Assembly (NCBI RefSeq): GCF_937425535.1
Contig: NZ_OW485601.1
Span: 4,199,501-4,263,500, forward strand
Source of the DNA: Rhodovastum atsumiense
GTDB lineage: Bacteria > Pseudomonadota > Alphaproteobacteria > Acetobacterales > Acetobacteraceae
DNA: 64,000 nucleotides
Reading direction: 5' to 3'
Positions 25,801 through 34,755 of the stretch are shown here, one piece after another. Within the stretch, counting starts at the first letter, position 1. The number at the start of each line of letters is the position of its first letter. A model generated the notes under the pieces. That model did no database searches, was not told where the DNA came from, and saw nothing but the letters and a program-made list of their open reading frames with translations. Made by a program: the position numbers and the translations under genes.

Positions 25801-26296
25801 CGACGCCGCCGATCGCGCCGGGGCCGTCTTCCCCTTCGGCTTCGAGCGGGAAGTGCAGCCCCGAATTGCGCAGCGCCGTGGTCTTGCCCGAGCCCGGCGG
25901 CCCGATCAGCACGAACCAGGGGCGCTCGTAGAGGCCGCGCCCGTCCCGCCGCGCCCCGAGCCGGGCCAGCGCCGCGCGCATGCGGTCCCGCAGCATCGCC
26001 ACTTCCTCGGCGGCATCCGCCTCGGCCTCGCGCGCCGGGCGGTCGCCGCCGGCCGCGTCGGTCATGGCAGCGGCCAGCGCCCGGTTGCGTCGCCGCGTCC
26101 GCCAGGAGAGCACGCCATTCACCCCGGCCCAGAGCAGCACCAGCAGCAGGATCAGCAGGGCGCGCGGCAGCGGTCCCGCGAAGCCCGGCAGCAGCGGCCC
26201 GAGGTACCAGACCAGCAGCCCGGCGGTGGCGACGCCGGCAAGGCCGCTGGTCCAGCGGTTGAGCAGAAGGGCGGCGAGCGAGGACAGGCCCTGCAT
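22868..26296 (-). CDS. tssM: T6SS membrane-complex subunit TssM (IcmF-like)
   Basis: 1142 residues from ATG 26296, whose A is shared with the tssL stop (TGATG). Two N-terminal membrane helices (about 15-75) precede a cytoplasmic NTPase-like domain with an intact Walker A GPPGSGKTT at about 130 and the IcmF landmarks DTAGRY, NGIIVVISL and VVFSKADRI. A third helix (GFAAIGLVTLAGAALLW) precedes the large periplasmic domain, ending in the TssM C-terminal beta domain (LSWPGSDG, GPWALFRLLDQG). It forms the trans-envelope channel with TssL. No tssJ lipoprotein gene is found in the locus. Confidence 0.96.
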   Translation of the reverse strand: MQGLSSLAALLLNRWTSGLAGVATAGLLVWYLGPLLPGFAGPLPRALLILLLVLLWAGVNGVLSWRTRRRNRALAAAMTDAAGGDRPAREAEADAAEEVAMLRDRMRAALARLGARRDGRGLYERPWFVLIGPPGSGKTTALRNSGLHFPLEAEGEDGPGAIGGVGGTRLCDWWFADEAVLIDTAGRYTTQDSDAVVDRAGWLGFLDILRRTRPRQPLNGIIVVISLPTLAAAEVAERRAHARAIRRRIDEIGERLKLRLPVYVVFSKADRIAGFDAWFDDLDREARAQVWGATFPLAEGVDSFAGEFRLLLERLDRRLVERLQAERTTARRGLIAGFPLQVASLARPLTDFMLEAFTGSRLAPAPFLRGAYLTSATQEGTPLDRITGLLARSFGIDQQRVASLRPAEGRSYFVAKLLREVILGEALLATHRPGRIRRQKLLRLGGFAAIGLVTLAGAALLWQAQAANDAAVQRAGDSLAANRARLAGMVLDPVTRDDLPQLAALLDAMAPPPPAPEGAAAFFGLSQAGKLAEGSRLAYRHALERLLLPRLVWRIEQQMRARFDDPDFLYQATRAYLMLGGAGPLDPAVLRGWLQADWQARFPGTLNAALRGRLLAHLDALLAEPLPPVTLDGALVEAARATFSRVTLAARVHGRLRATDAAARLPAWTPAMALGEAGARFFLRPSGRPLTEGIPGFLTGAGLREAVLRDLPAATRAVAGESWVLGRAQEIPTEGPAVAELEQAVLALWATEAQQAWDALLGDIALAPVEGREGSIESLYVLGSPQSPMRDLLAAIAGQLALDPPAPEPALAGIAAHFQALRDLTARPAAGQPGAGQPTPLDGVLRLINQLQQALAQASPGGAPVPATLQAAGDPAQLLLAEAGRQPAPLALWLRQIAATGRAGLSSAARAAAAAAFAGSDGPAALCRSVVNGRYPFDSSAAEDAPIDDFIRLFAPGGLLDSFFQSELRPYVDTSGEVWQARSLGGVAPPADAATVAAFQRAATIRAMFFPAGGAAPQLHFSLAPDPTAAAAATLRLGQASLETGTTAASAGLTLSWPGSDGMASAALAFGSGPPAIETHGPWALFRLLDQGTAQPAGTGQIRLRFAAGGRDTAFLLRPGSARHPFARNPLRGFRCPVIRQP

Positions 26297-27624
26297 CAGC
26301 TTGCTCCCGATCCGGGCGCCGGCGGGCGCAGCAGGATCTCGATGCGTCGGTTGCTTTGCCGGCCCTCCGCGGTGGCGTTGCTCGCGATCGGGTCGGCATC
26401 GGCCCGCCCCTCCGCGCTCAGGCGCGCGGGCGGGACGGTGCGGGCGAGCACCGCGGCGGCGGCGCGGGCACGGGCGGCGGAGAGCTGGAAATTGGAGGGG
26501 AAGGCGACAGTGCGGATCGGCTGGTCGTCGGTGTAGCCGATCACGGCGAGCGTGCCGTTGCGGTCCTTCAGCACCTCGGCGATGCGGGCCAGGACCGGCA
26601 GGAACGCCGCCTCGATGGTCGCGCTGCCGGAGGCGAACATGCCGTTGCCCTGCAGCCGCAGGATCGGCAGCGCGTCGGTCCCGGCGATGCCGACCTGCCC
26701 GGAGGCGATCTCCGGCCGCAGGCGCTCCGCCAGCACCTCGCGCGGGCCGGGCGGCCGGGGCGGCGGCGGGGGCAGCTTTTGCGGCGGCGCGAGCCGGGCG
26801 ATCCGCGGCATGGCGGCCGGCGGCAACCCGGCGCCGGCTTCGAGCAGGCGGTCGGACCGGGCATTGAGGTCGAAGGAGGCCAGCGCGGTGAGCAGGCCCA
26901 GCACCCCGGCGCCGAGCAGTGCCGCCACCCAGACCGGCAATTGCGCGCGTGGCGGCCGGAACGGCGCGGCGACGCCCTGCCAGTGCGGCGAGAGCGCGCG
27001 CTCGGCCGGGCCGCGCTGGCGCAGGATGACGAGGTAGGTTTCCTCGCGCACGCGGTCGAGTTCCGCCGGCCCGCGCGGCGACAGCCGGTAGCGGCCCTGC
27101 ATGCCGACCGCCATGCAGAGATACATCAGCTCGACCACCGGCAGGAACCTTCCGGCATTCTGGCACAGCCGGCCCAGCAACTCGAAGAAACGGTCGCCGC
27201 TGCGCACTTCCTGGTGGAAGGTGGAGACCAGCGAGGCATCGGCCCAGGCGCCGCTTCTTCCCCAGGGCGTGTTCAGCACCACGTCGTCGAGGCTGGCGCA
27301 GAGCGCGTAATGCGCCGTGCGGATCTGCTCCGCCGGCAGCCGGAGGTCGCGCAGGGTCTGCTCGTAGCGCCGCATCTCCGCGATCGCGCTGTCGCGCAGC
27401 GCCGCCGGATCGGGCAGCGAGAGGACATTGCCGATGCGCGCGACCAGCGCCAGCACCGGCGCCGCCGCGGCCAGCACCGGCGAGGTGCCGAGGGCGGGCA
27501 GCTCGACGAAATCGCCCGTCCCGGACGGGGGTGGTGGCGGGGGCGCGGTGGTGCGGGCCGCGCCGGCCGGCAGGATCACGGTGCGCTCGTCGTCGCCCGG
27601 CTCGGCGAAGGGATTGTCGCTCAT
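26296..27624 (-). CDS. tssL: T6SS membrane-complex subunit TssL with OmpA-type peptidoglycan-binding domain
   Basis: 442 residues from ATG 27624 (AAGGA about 9 bases upstream); an alternative ATG at 27648 overlaps the tssK stop (TGATG). After a disordered Pro-rich leader, the DotU domain spans about 50-240 (YALCASLDDVVLNTPWG, STFHQEVRSGDRFFELL). One membrane helix follows (WVAALLGAGVLGLL), and then an OmpA/MotB domain at about 320-430 (GYTDDQPI, NFQLSAARA, SEGRADADPI, NRRIEI). Such evolved TssL proteins can anchor the complex to peptidoglycan, which may offset the lack of TssJ. Confidence 0.95.
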   Translation of the reverse strand: MSDNPFAEPGDDERTVILPAGAARTTAPPPPPPSGTGDFVELPALGTSPVLAAAAPVLALVARIGNVLSLPDPAALRDSAIAEMRRYEQTLRDLRLPAEQIRTAHYALCASLDDVVLNTPWGRSGAWADASLVSTFHQEVRSGDRFFELLGRLCQNAGRFLPVVELMYLCMAVGMQGRYRLSPRGPAELDRVREETYLVILRQRGPAERALSPHWQGVAAPFRPPRAQLPVWVAALLGAGVLGLLTALASFDLNARSDRLLEAGAGLPPAAMPRIARLAPPQKLPPPPPRPPGPREVLAERLRPEIASGQVGIAGTDALPILRLQGNGMFASGSATIEAAFLPVLARIAEVLKDRNGTLAVIGYTDDQPIRTVAFPSNFQLSAARARAAAAVLARTVPPARLSAEGRADADPIASNATAEGRQSNRRIEILLRPPAPGSGAS

Positions 27625-27647
27625 GCCGATCGGTCCTTGCGGGGTCA

Positions 27648-28970
27648 TCAGCGGATGGCCCAGAGATCGAGCTCCAGGCCGGGGAAATTGCCGGACACAT
27701 GGATGGCGAAGCCGCCCGATGCCTGCATCTGCTGCCAGTGCGGGCTGTTGCGGTCGAGCTCGAAATACAGCGCGCCCGGCACGAAGGGCATCTGCCGTGG
27801 CGCCACCGGCAAGGCCCGCAATTCGATCCCGGGCAGCGCGACATTGACCAGTTCGCGGATGTGCTCGACCGCGCCGATCTTGGCGGTGGCGGGGAAGTTG
27901 CGGCGCAGCGCCTCCGCCGGCATGTCCGCCCTGACCACCAGCACGATGCCCGCCCCGCCCAGCAGCGTGCGGTCGGGGATCGGCGCCACGCGCACATTGT
28001 GCCGGCGTTCCTGCAACGGCAGCCGCACCGCGGTCTGTTCCAGCACCGCCGAGAGCGAGCGGCGGATGTCGCTCACCACCGGCGCGAAGGAGCGCTGCAG
28101 GTCCTCGTGACGGTACGCCGGATAGGTGGCGCCGCGGCGCGTGCTGTCGGTGAAGGTGGCCAGTTCGCCCGCCATCTGCACCAGCACCCGGTACAGCGCC
28201 TCCGGGTGCAGCGCGCCGGAGGTGGCGAAATGGGCGAACAGCGCCCGCCAGCCATTCACCGCCTGCAGCAGCAGGAAATCGGCAAGCTCCGTGTTGCTCT
28301 TGAGGCCGGTCGCGGTCAGCCGCGCCGCCAGCGCCTCGGCCCGCTGGCCGAGCATGCCCGACAGTTCCACCAGCAGCGTCGCCAGCGCCGGCGCGGCGGC
28401 GCAGGTGAGGGCGGGCGGCACCCAGCTTTCGTCCAGCACCACCCGCCGGTCGGCCATGACCTCGACCACGCGCGCGAAGGGCAGGCAGGCATAGCCGGAG
28501 CGGTCATCGGTCTCCAGCAGCGTGCGCAGACGCAGGCGGCCGATTTGCAGCGGCGCCGGTTCGCTGTCGCGGGAATGCGTGTCGAAGGCATCGAACGCCT
28601 CGATGCGGTAGCGTTCCTCGTCCTCGCCCTCGCCGAGTTCCGGCGCGCCGGGACGCCAGAGCGGGGCCGCCAGGAACACCAGGGCGTTGCGCGTGCTCTC
28701 CGGCACCAGCAACGGGGCTGGCGGCGGCGCCTCGTCCGGCACTGCGAAGGCGGTGCCGTCGTCGAACAGCCCCGAGGCCGCCGCCACCGCGACGCGGCCG
28801 ACGCCGAGCAGGTCGCGATCGACCCGCAGCGAGGCGAACCCCCAGGGAAACGGGCAGAGCACGCCGGCACTGGAGCGGATCTGGCGTTCCACCCAGCGGT
28901 CCTGCTGCTGGAAGTGCTGCGCCCGCAGGAACATGCCCTCCTGCCACGCGACGCGGTTGCTCCAGCTCAC
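27648..28970 (-). CDS. tssK: T6SS baseplate-membrane adaptor TssK
   Basis: 440 residues from GTG 28970 (GTGA overlap with the FHA gene stop). The opening WQEGMFLRAQHFQQQDRWVE is the TssK signature. The central region includes the RLPLQERRHNVRVAPIPD block, and the C-terminal head domain contains LPGIELRALPVAPRQMPFVPGALYFELDR. TssK trimers connect the TssEFG wedge to the TssLM membrane complex. Confidence 0.96.
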   Translation of the reverse strand: MSWSNRVAWQEGMFLRAQHFQQQDRWVERQIRSSAGVLCPFPWGFASLRVDRDLLGVGRVAVAAASGLFDDGTAFAVPDEAPPPAPLLVPESTRNALVFLAAPLWRPGAPELGEGEDEERYRIEAFDAFDTHSRDSEPAPLQIGRLRLRTLLETDDRSGYACLPFARVVEVMADRRVVLDESWVPPALTCAAAPALATLLVELSGMLGQRAEALAARLTATGLKSNTELADFLLLQAVNGWRALFAHFATSGALHPEALYRVLVQMAGELATFTDSTRRGATYPAYRHEDLQRSFAPVVSDIRRSLSAVLEQTAVRLPLQERRHNVRVAPIPDRTLLGGAGIVLVVRADMPAEALRRNFPATAKIGAVEHIRELVNVALPGIELRALPVAPRQMPFVPGALYFELDRNSPHWQQMQASGGFAIHVSGNFPGLELDLWAIR

Positions 28971-30247
28971 GGGGCTTGCTCCTCTCGCTGTGATCGCTCG
29001 TGCTCCTGCGCGGCGATGCCGGCCTGCACCTGCTCGTAGGCGCGCACGAAGGCGCGTCCGAAGACGCTGTCGAAATCATCGGCGAGCGCGCGCGTCAGCT
29101 CGGCGTGGCGCGCGGCCATCGCCTGCCAGGCCCGCCGGTGCCGCTGTCCCGGCACCCGGTCGAGGCCGCCCGGCGGCAGCCGGGCCAGCACCCGCGCGGG
29201 GTCGAGGCTGTCCAGCATCTCCCGCACGGCGACCTGCATGGCGGCGGACACCGCGAGGTCGTGGCGGCGGATGTCGCGCAACGCCTCGTTCACCGCCCGC
29301 TCCGCGCTCATGTCGCCGCGCCGGCCGATGCCCAGCAGTGCGCTGACCGCGTCGTCGTCGCCGGCGGCGAACTTGAGCGGGTTGTTGCCGCTCGCCCGGA
29401 TCATCGTCTGCTCGATGCGGAACTCGTTCTTGATGGTGGCGCGCGCGATCATGGCGCGGCGCAGCCCCACCACCATGGCGCGGAAGGCGCGGCCGAGCGC
29501 GGAAAGCGCCTCGGCGGGGGGCAGGGTTGGCTCTCCCGCGATGCCGGCGGCGGCGGCGACGCGCGCGAACGCCGCTGCCGCGCTGTCCCCCGGCGCATCG
29601 GCGGGGGCCTCCGGCGCCGGCACGGGGGCGGGTGGGGGCGGCCCGCCCGCCGTGTCGTCCGCCATGTCGTCCGCTGGCGCGTCCCAGCCAAGATCCCAGT
29701 CTGGCGGCAGCAACTCCGAGACCGGGCGCGGCGGGTCGAAATGCGCGTCCAGCGCCGGGACATGGTCGGCCACCGGCAGCGGCGCGTCCCCGAACACGCC
29801 ATCCTGGCCAAGCTGGTTGAAATCCTGCGGCAGCCCGATGCCGAACGCATCGCCCTCTGCGGGCGGGAAGGGATCGGCGGTGACGCGCGCGAAGCCAGGG
29901 CCGATGCCGGTGGCCTCGTCGGACGCCGGGGCCGCGCCCTCTTCGATCCGGATCTCGATCTCGTAGGCGCCGAGGCCGATCCGGTCGCCGTCGCGCAGCG
30001 CCCGCGCGGCGCCGGGAGAGAGGCAGGCGCCGTTGACGAAGGTGCCGTTGCGGCTGGTGTCGGTGACCTGCCAGGCGCCGGCCTGCCGGCCGATCAGGCA
30101 ATGCCGCTTCGAGAGGATGCGCTCCGGGTCCGCCAGCACCCAGCCATTGTCGCTGCCCCGCCCGAGCGTGACCGTGTCGGCCTCGATCCGGCGCGATTCC
30201 GGCGTGATGCCGGCCGGCGCGCGCAGCATGGCCAGGGACAGCGTCAT
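28967..30247 (-). CDS. tagH: T6SS FHA-domain scaffold protein (TagH/ImpI)
   Basis: 426 residues from ATG 30247 (ATGA overlap). FHA domain at about 20-100 with LGRGSDNGWVL, SKRHC and TSRNGTFVNG. A Pro/Asp-rich disordered linker (about 110-220) leads to the conserved C-terminal T6SS FHA domain (about 225-400) with KNEFRIEQTMIRASGNNPLKF and a long terminal helix. In the known pathway its threonine phosphorylation by PpkA promotes assembly; the disordered linker is the plausible phospho-region. Confidence 0.93.
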   Translation of the reverse strand: MTLSLAMLRAPAGITPESRRIEADTVTLGRGSDNGWVLADPERILSKRHCLIGRQAGAWQVTDTSRNGTFVNGACLSPGAARALRDGDRIGLGAYEIEIRIEEGAAPASDEATGIGPGFARVTADPFPPAEGDAFGIGLPQDFNQLGQDGVFGDAPLPVADHVPALDAHFDPPRPVSELLPPDWDLGWDAPADDMADDTAGGPPPPAPVPAPEAPADAPGDSAAAAFARVAAAAGIAGEPTLPPAEALSALGRAFRAMVVGLRRAMIARATIKNEFRIEQTMIRASGNNPLKFAAGDDDAVSALLGIGRRGDMSAERAVNEALRDIRRHDLAVSAAMQVAVREMLDSLDPARVLARLPPGGLDRVPGQRHRRAWQAMAARHAELTRALADDFDSVFGRAFVRAYEQVQAGIAAQEHERSQREEQAP

Positions 30248-30867
30248 GAGCCTGCCTCCGCCGCGTGCGGGCCGGGCGGGATCTGCGCGATGCGGCCGGC
30301 CTCGCCATGGGCGATGGCCAGTCCGCTGGCAATGAACCGGCGCGCCACGCTCTCCCGCCGCCGCGCCGCGTCGGCGTCGGGCACGCCCTCGCCGGCGCGG
30401 TCGAGCGCCTGGAAGACGGCCCCCTCCACGCCGGGGCCGAACCCCGCCATGCCGCCAAGCGCGTGGTTCCAGGAGATGGCGAGGCCAAGCCAGCCCGCCG
30501 GCAGGCCGGTGCAGTTGCGCGCCGCCGCGATGATGGCGTGCCGCCGCCGCTCGTCCGCGGGTTGGCGCACCCAGGCTTCCACCGCCGCCAGCGTCGCGCG
30601 CTCCGCCGGCAGGTCCGGCGCGGGCAGGGTCGCGGTTGCGCACATGCAGCCCCACCACATGGCCTCGCGTCCCGGCAGCGCATGGGCGAGAAAGCGGAGG
30701 GCGTCGTCGAGCCGGCCGGCTTCCATCAGGTGTTCCAGCAGCCGCGCGGGCTGCGCCAGCAATGCCTGCAGCGCGGGGTCCTCTTCCGCGAGGCAAAGCG
30801 CGCGCTGCAGCTCCGGCAGGGAGAGCACCTGCAGCCTGTTGTCCGTTCCCGCGGGGGATTGCGTCAT
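30244..30867 (-). CDS. T6SS-associated conserved protein (DUF6931-like)
   Basis: 207 residues, cytoplasmic, mostly helical. It has LHALPGREAMWWGCMC-like (LAHALPGREAMWWG) and SWNHALGGMAGFG-like (LAISWNHALGGMAG) blocks reminiscent of a small family found beside FHA and vgrG genes in proteobacterial T6SS loci; I recall it as DUF6931, without certainty. It has no signal peptide. It starts 13 bases after vgrG and overlaps the FHA gene by 4 bases, so it is made with the T6SS. A role as VgrG adaptor or FHA partner is conceivable but unsupported. Confidence 0.65.
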   Translation of the reverse strand: MTQSPAGTDNRLQVLSLPELQRALCLAEEDPALQALLAQPARLLEHLMEAGRLDDALRFLAHALPGREAMWWGCMCATATLPAPDLPAERATLAAVEAWVRQPADERRRHAIIAAARNCTGLPAGWLGLAISWNHALGGMAGFGPGVEGAVFQALDRAGEGVPDADAARRRESVARRFIASGLAIAHGEAGRIAQIPPGPHAAEAGS

Positions 30868-30880
30868 GCGGCCACGCTCC

Positions 30881-32830
30881 TCAGGGCAACGGCAAGGGCG
30901 GTGGGGCGGTGAATTTCGGTGTCGCCAGGACCACCCTGGCCGCGACGACCTGAAAGGCGGTGGTGAAGGTGTTCACGGTCATCGCCCGGGTCGTCACCGA
31001 GGCCGCGTCGGTGATCACACTTGCCGCCCGTGTCGTCACCGAGGCCGCGTTGGTGGTCACGCTGGTCGCCTGGGTCGTCACCGAGGGCGCGGTGATGGTG
31101 ATGCCCTGCGGCGTGAGGGTGATCGTGCTCGCGCCCACGCGCAGGGTGATGCGTTGCGCGGCGGTGATGTCGATGGCGCCGGCATCGGCACGGACGTTGA
31201 TATTTCCGGTCCGGCTGACCAGGCTGTGGTCGTGCTTCACCGTGACCGACTGGTCGTGGCCGATCTCGATGCGGCGGTCGTGCTCGACCTCGGTGCGGTA
31301 GTCCTTCTGCGCGTGCAGGAAGACCAGCTCATCGCCCTTGCGGTCGTCGAAGGACAGCTCGGAATAGTCCTGCGTCCCGCCGCGCAGGGTGGAGCGGCTG
31401 CGGAATCCCTGCTTCGTCTGCTCCGCCGGCAGGGGAAAGACCGGCGGCATGTCCTGGTGGTAGAAGCCCCCGACCACCACCGGCACGTCCGGGTCGCCGT
31501 TCATGAAGGCGACCGCGACCTCGGTGCCGACCCGCGGCAGGTGCTGCCAGCCCCAGCGCGATCCGGCCCAGGCATGGGCGATGCGCACCCAGGTGGCCAT
31601 GCCGGCCACCGTGTCCTTGCGGTGGTCGAACAGCAGCCGCACCTTCACCCGCGCGAGCTCGTCGGTGTGGATCTCCTCGCCCGCGTTGCCGAGCACGATG
31701 GCCGAGAACAGGCCCGCCATCGACGGGCGCGGGAGGTCGAGCGGCTCGCGCCAGGGCGTTGCCTGCAGCAGGCAGGTGACGTGGTTCTCGTACTGGCCGT
31801 GCCCGCCGCCGGTGATCCAGCTATCGTCGCTGGCGATGTGCTCGACGCCGTGGATCGCATGATCCACGGCCTGGGCACCGGTGAAGGGATCGCGCGCCAG
31901 GGTAAAGCGTGCGCCCGGCACGAACTCCGGGTTGTAGCCATGGGCGCTGCGCAGCGCCGCCCGCGCCTCGTCCGCCTCGATGCGGAAGCGCGCGCGCGCG
32001 GCGGCGATGCGGTTCTCCAGCGTCATCGCCGGCCAGTGGAACGCCTTGCGCGTCGCCGCCCCGGCGGTGGCGAGCGTGGTCGCCTGCTCGCCCTGCACCG
32101 GCGCCGAGGGGCGCGTCGGATCGTAGTCCTGCAGCCGCACCGCGCCGGTCGTGGTTCGCAGCGCCTCGCTCCAGCGATCGAGCACGTCGATGTTCTCGCC
32201 TTCGTGGACCACCCGGTGCAGCGGCTCCGCCAGTGGGCGGAAGGCCTGGTTGCGGTCGGTGACGATCAGCCGGTGCGCGTCGCGTTCGTGCTCGAAATAG
32301 TAGAAATACCCGGATTCCTGCATCACCCGTTCGACGAAGGCCAGGTCGGTCTCGTTGTACTGCGTGGTGTATTCGCGCACCGGGCGGTCGCCGTAGATGC
32401 GGAACTCCACCGGCGCGACGCGGTGTTCGGCGAAGATCTCCTGCAGGATCTGCACCGCGCTCTTCTGCTGGAAGATGCGGCAATCCACCGTCTGGTCCAG
32501 GAAGCGCAGCCAGGGCACCACTTCCAGCCGGTACTGCCAGCGGTCGCGCCGGGCCAGCCCGACCGCCTCCATGCGGCGGACCACGCCATGGATGTGCCGG
32601 TCCCGGCCGGGCTGGCGGCGGATCGTCAGGCGGACCGGCCGGACCAGCAGCTCCTGCGGGTCGATCGCGCGCACGGTCGAGACGACGGTGATCTCGGCGC
32701 AAAACGGCGTGCTCAGCCGCTCGGTGGCGTGCAGGCCGATGGCGTGCAGCGTGCCCTGCTGGATCGGCAGCGTGTCGTCGCCGAGCGGCGATGCCAGCAG
32801 CAGCAGCGGATTGACCGTGCCCGCGCTCAT
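30881..32830 (-). CDS. vgrG: T6SS spike protein VgrG (TssI)
   Basis: 649 residues from ATG 32830 (a TTG at 32851 in frame is an alternative). gp27-like domain: RHIHGVVRRME, LEVVPWLRFLDQTVDCRIFQ, EYTTQYNETDLAFVERVMQESGYFYYFEH. gp5-OB fold: VRIAHAWAGSRWGWQHLPRVG and VAFMNGDPDVPVVVGGFYH. The needle ends in six heptads of the type SVTTxAA, a triple-stranded beta-helix. There is no extra effector domain. It is the first gene of operon 2, downstream of the conserved promoter block at 32929-32976. No PAAR tip gene is seen in the window. Confidence 0.96.
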   Translation of the reverse strand: MSAGTVNPLLLLASPLGDDTLPIQQGTLHAIGLHATERLSTPFCAEITVVSTVRAIDPQELLVRPVRLTIRRQPGRDRHIHGVVRRMEAVGLARRDRWQYRLEVVPWLRFLDQTVDCRIFQQKSAVQILQEIFAEHRVAPVEFRIYGDRPVREYTTQYNETDLAFVERVMQESGYFYYFEHERDAHRLIVTDRNQAFRPLAEPLHRVVHEGENIDVLDRWSEALRTTTGAVRLQDYDPTRPSAPVQGEQATTLATAGAATRKAFHWPAMTLENRIAAARARFRIEADEARAALRSAHGYNPEFVPGARFTLARDPFTGAQAVDHAIHGVEHIASDDSWITGGGHGQYENHVTCLLQATPWREPLDLPRPSMAGLFSAIVLGNAGEEIHTDELARVKVRLLFDHRKDTVAGMATWVRIAHAWAGSRWGWQHLPRVGTEVAVAFMNGDPDVPVVVGGFYHQDMPPVFPLPAEQTKQGFRSRSTLRGGTQDYSELSFDDRKGDELVFLHAQKDYRTEVEHDRRIEIGHDQSVTVKHDHSLVSRTGNINVRADAGAIDITAAQRITLRVGASTITLTPQGITITAPSVTTQATSVTTNAASVTTRAASVITDAASVTTRAMTVNTFTTAFQVVAARVVLATPKFTAPPPLPLP

Positions 32831-32928
32831 CGGGCCGGCCCGCCGGGGCAAGGGACGAAAACCACGAAGCTGTGCATGATGCCGGTCCTGATTCCTCGCA
32901 CCGTCGCGGGACAGGTTGGCCGTGCCCG

Positions 32929-32976
32929 GCTACAGCTTGATGTCGCGGGCGCGCGGTTTGGCTACATCTGTAGCCT
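32929..32976 (-). promoter_or_regulatory. T6SS operon 2 (vgrG) promoter: perfect palindrome plus spaced -10-like element
   Basis: TGGCTAC-ATCT-GTAGCCT at 32959-32976 is perfect over GGCTACA/TGTAGCC. Reading toward vgrG, TGTAGC (32934-32929) starts exactly 24 nt after it, within GACATC-AA-GCTGTAGC. The latter differs only at its central two bases from the tssA promoter. A sigma-54 reading (TGGC/TTGC) was tested and the spacing does not fit. The element also lies 20 bases from the 3' end of the response regulator gene. Confidence 0.72.
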
Positions 32977-32996
32977 TGCCCCGGCCCGCGCCGGGG

Positions 32997-33737
<741 letters not shown>

Positions 33738-33837
33738 TTCGTCTCCTGGGGCGTAGCCAGACGGCTTGCGACAGCGCCGTTCTGCCGCCTGGGACGGACG
33801 CTGTCGAGGCATCGAACGGGACCGGAAGAAGTACCCA

Positions 33838-34755
33838 GTGGCACCTGTCGGCCGTTGCCTGTTCTGCCTTGTCCTGACCTGGACCATGGCGGCCGCCCAG
33901 GTGCCGTCGCCAGCCGAGGAGCCGATCACGCCGGTCCCGCCGCCGCCGCCGGTGGATGCGCGGCGGGTCGCGCTCGGCGCCGCGCTGTTCGCCGATCCGC
34001 GCCTGTCCCGCGATGGCACGCGAAGTTGTGCGTCCTGTCACGATCTCGCCAGCAACGGCGCCTCGGCACTGGCGCGCGACCATGCCCCCGATGGCAGCCC
34101 CATCGCCACCAACACCAACACCGTCTTCAACGCGGCGCTCAGCTTCCGGCTGAACTGGGCGGGCAGCGCCCGGACGCTGGAGGAGCAGGCGGAAGGCGCC
34201 CTCCTGCGGCCCGACATCATGGCCAATACGCGCGCGCAGGCGGTCGCGACGCTCGTCGCCGATCCGGCCATGGCCCGGTCCTTCCGCGACGCCTATGGCC
34301 ATGTTCCGGACTGGCCCTCGCTGCTCGACGCCATCGCGACCTTCGAGCGCACCCTGTTGACGCCGGACAGCCGGTTCGATCGCTGGCTGAAGGGCGATGC
34401 CACCGCCCTGAGCCCGGAGGAGAAGGCCGGCTACGAGACCTTCCGCTCGCTCGGATGCATCGCCTGTCACCAGGGCGTGAACATCGGCGGCAACCTGTTC
34501 GAACGGGTCGGCGTGTTGCGGGCGGTTCCCGGCCTGGAGCGCAAGGTGATGCGCGTGCCGAGCCTGCGCAACGTCGCGGTCACGCCGCCCTATCTGGACG
34601 ACGGCAGCGCGAAGACGCTGGACGACGCCGTGCGCCGCATGGCGGTCGGGCAGCTCGGCCTCGACCTGACGGAGGCCGAGGTGTCCCGGATCGTGGCGTT
34701 CCTGGGCAGCCTGACCGGCCAGTACGAAGGTCGTCCGCTGCGGGCGCCACAATGA
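33838..34755 (+). CDS. Di-haem cytochrome c peroxidase (MauG/CcpA family)
   Basis: 305 residues from GTG 33838, which gives a standard signal peptide (CLFCLVLTWTMAAAQ) and has GGAAG upstream; the longer ATG 33766 frame adds a charged leader and is less likely. Two c-type haem motifs, CASCH (64-68) and CIACH, with FADPRLSRDGTRSCASCHD and RVPSLRNVAVTPPYLDDGS typical of bacterial di-haem peroxidases. It acts in the periplasm, reducing hydrogen peroxide or oxidising a partner. Its stop overlaps the kinase ATG (ATGA), so the pair is translationally coupled. Confidence 0.9.
   Translation: MAPVGRCLFCLVLTWTMAAAQVPSPAEEPITPVPPPPPVDARRVALGAALFADPRLSRDGTRSCASCHDLASNGASALARDHAPDGSPIATNTNTVFNAALSFRLNWAGSARTLEEQAEGALLRPDIMANTRAQAVATLVADPAMARSFRDAYGHVPDWPSLLDAIATFERTLLTPDSRFDRWLKGDATALSPEEKAGYETFRSLGCIACHQGVNIGGNLFERVGVLRAVPGLERKVMRVPSLRNVAVTPPYLDDGSAKTLDDAVRRMAVGQLGLDLTEAEVSRIVAFLGSLTGQYEGRPLRAPQ

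Noticed and set aside
22685-26536. 1283-codon forward open frame opposite tagF and tssM
   Set aside because: Antisense shadow with Gln/Arg/Gly-rich low-complexity translation.
30881-32830. VgrG with a fused effector domain
   Set aside because: The C-terminal SVTTxAA heptads are the beta-helix needle and the protein ends shortly after; there is no extra globular domain.
32929-32980. Sigma-54 promoter before vgrG (TGGC ... TTGC)
   Set aside because: The spacing between TGGC and TTGC is 13 bases rather than about 7, and the other two T6SS promoters lack the pattern; the palindrome-N24-TGTA model explains all three.
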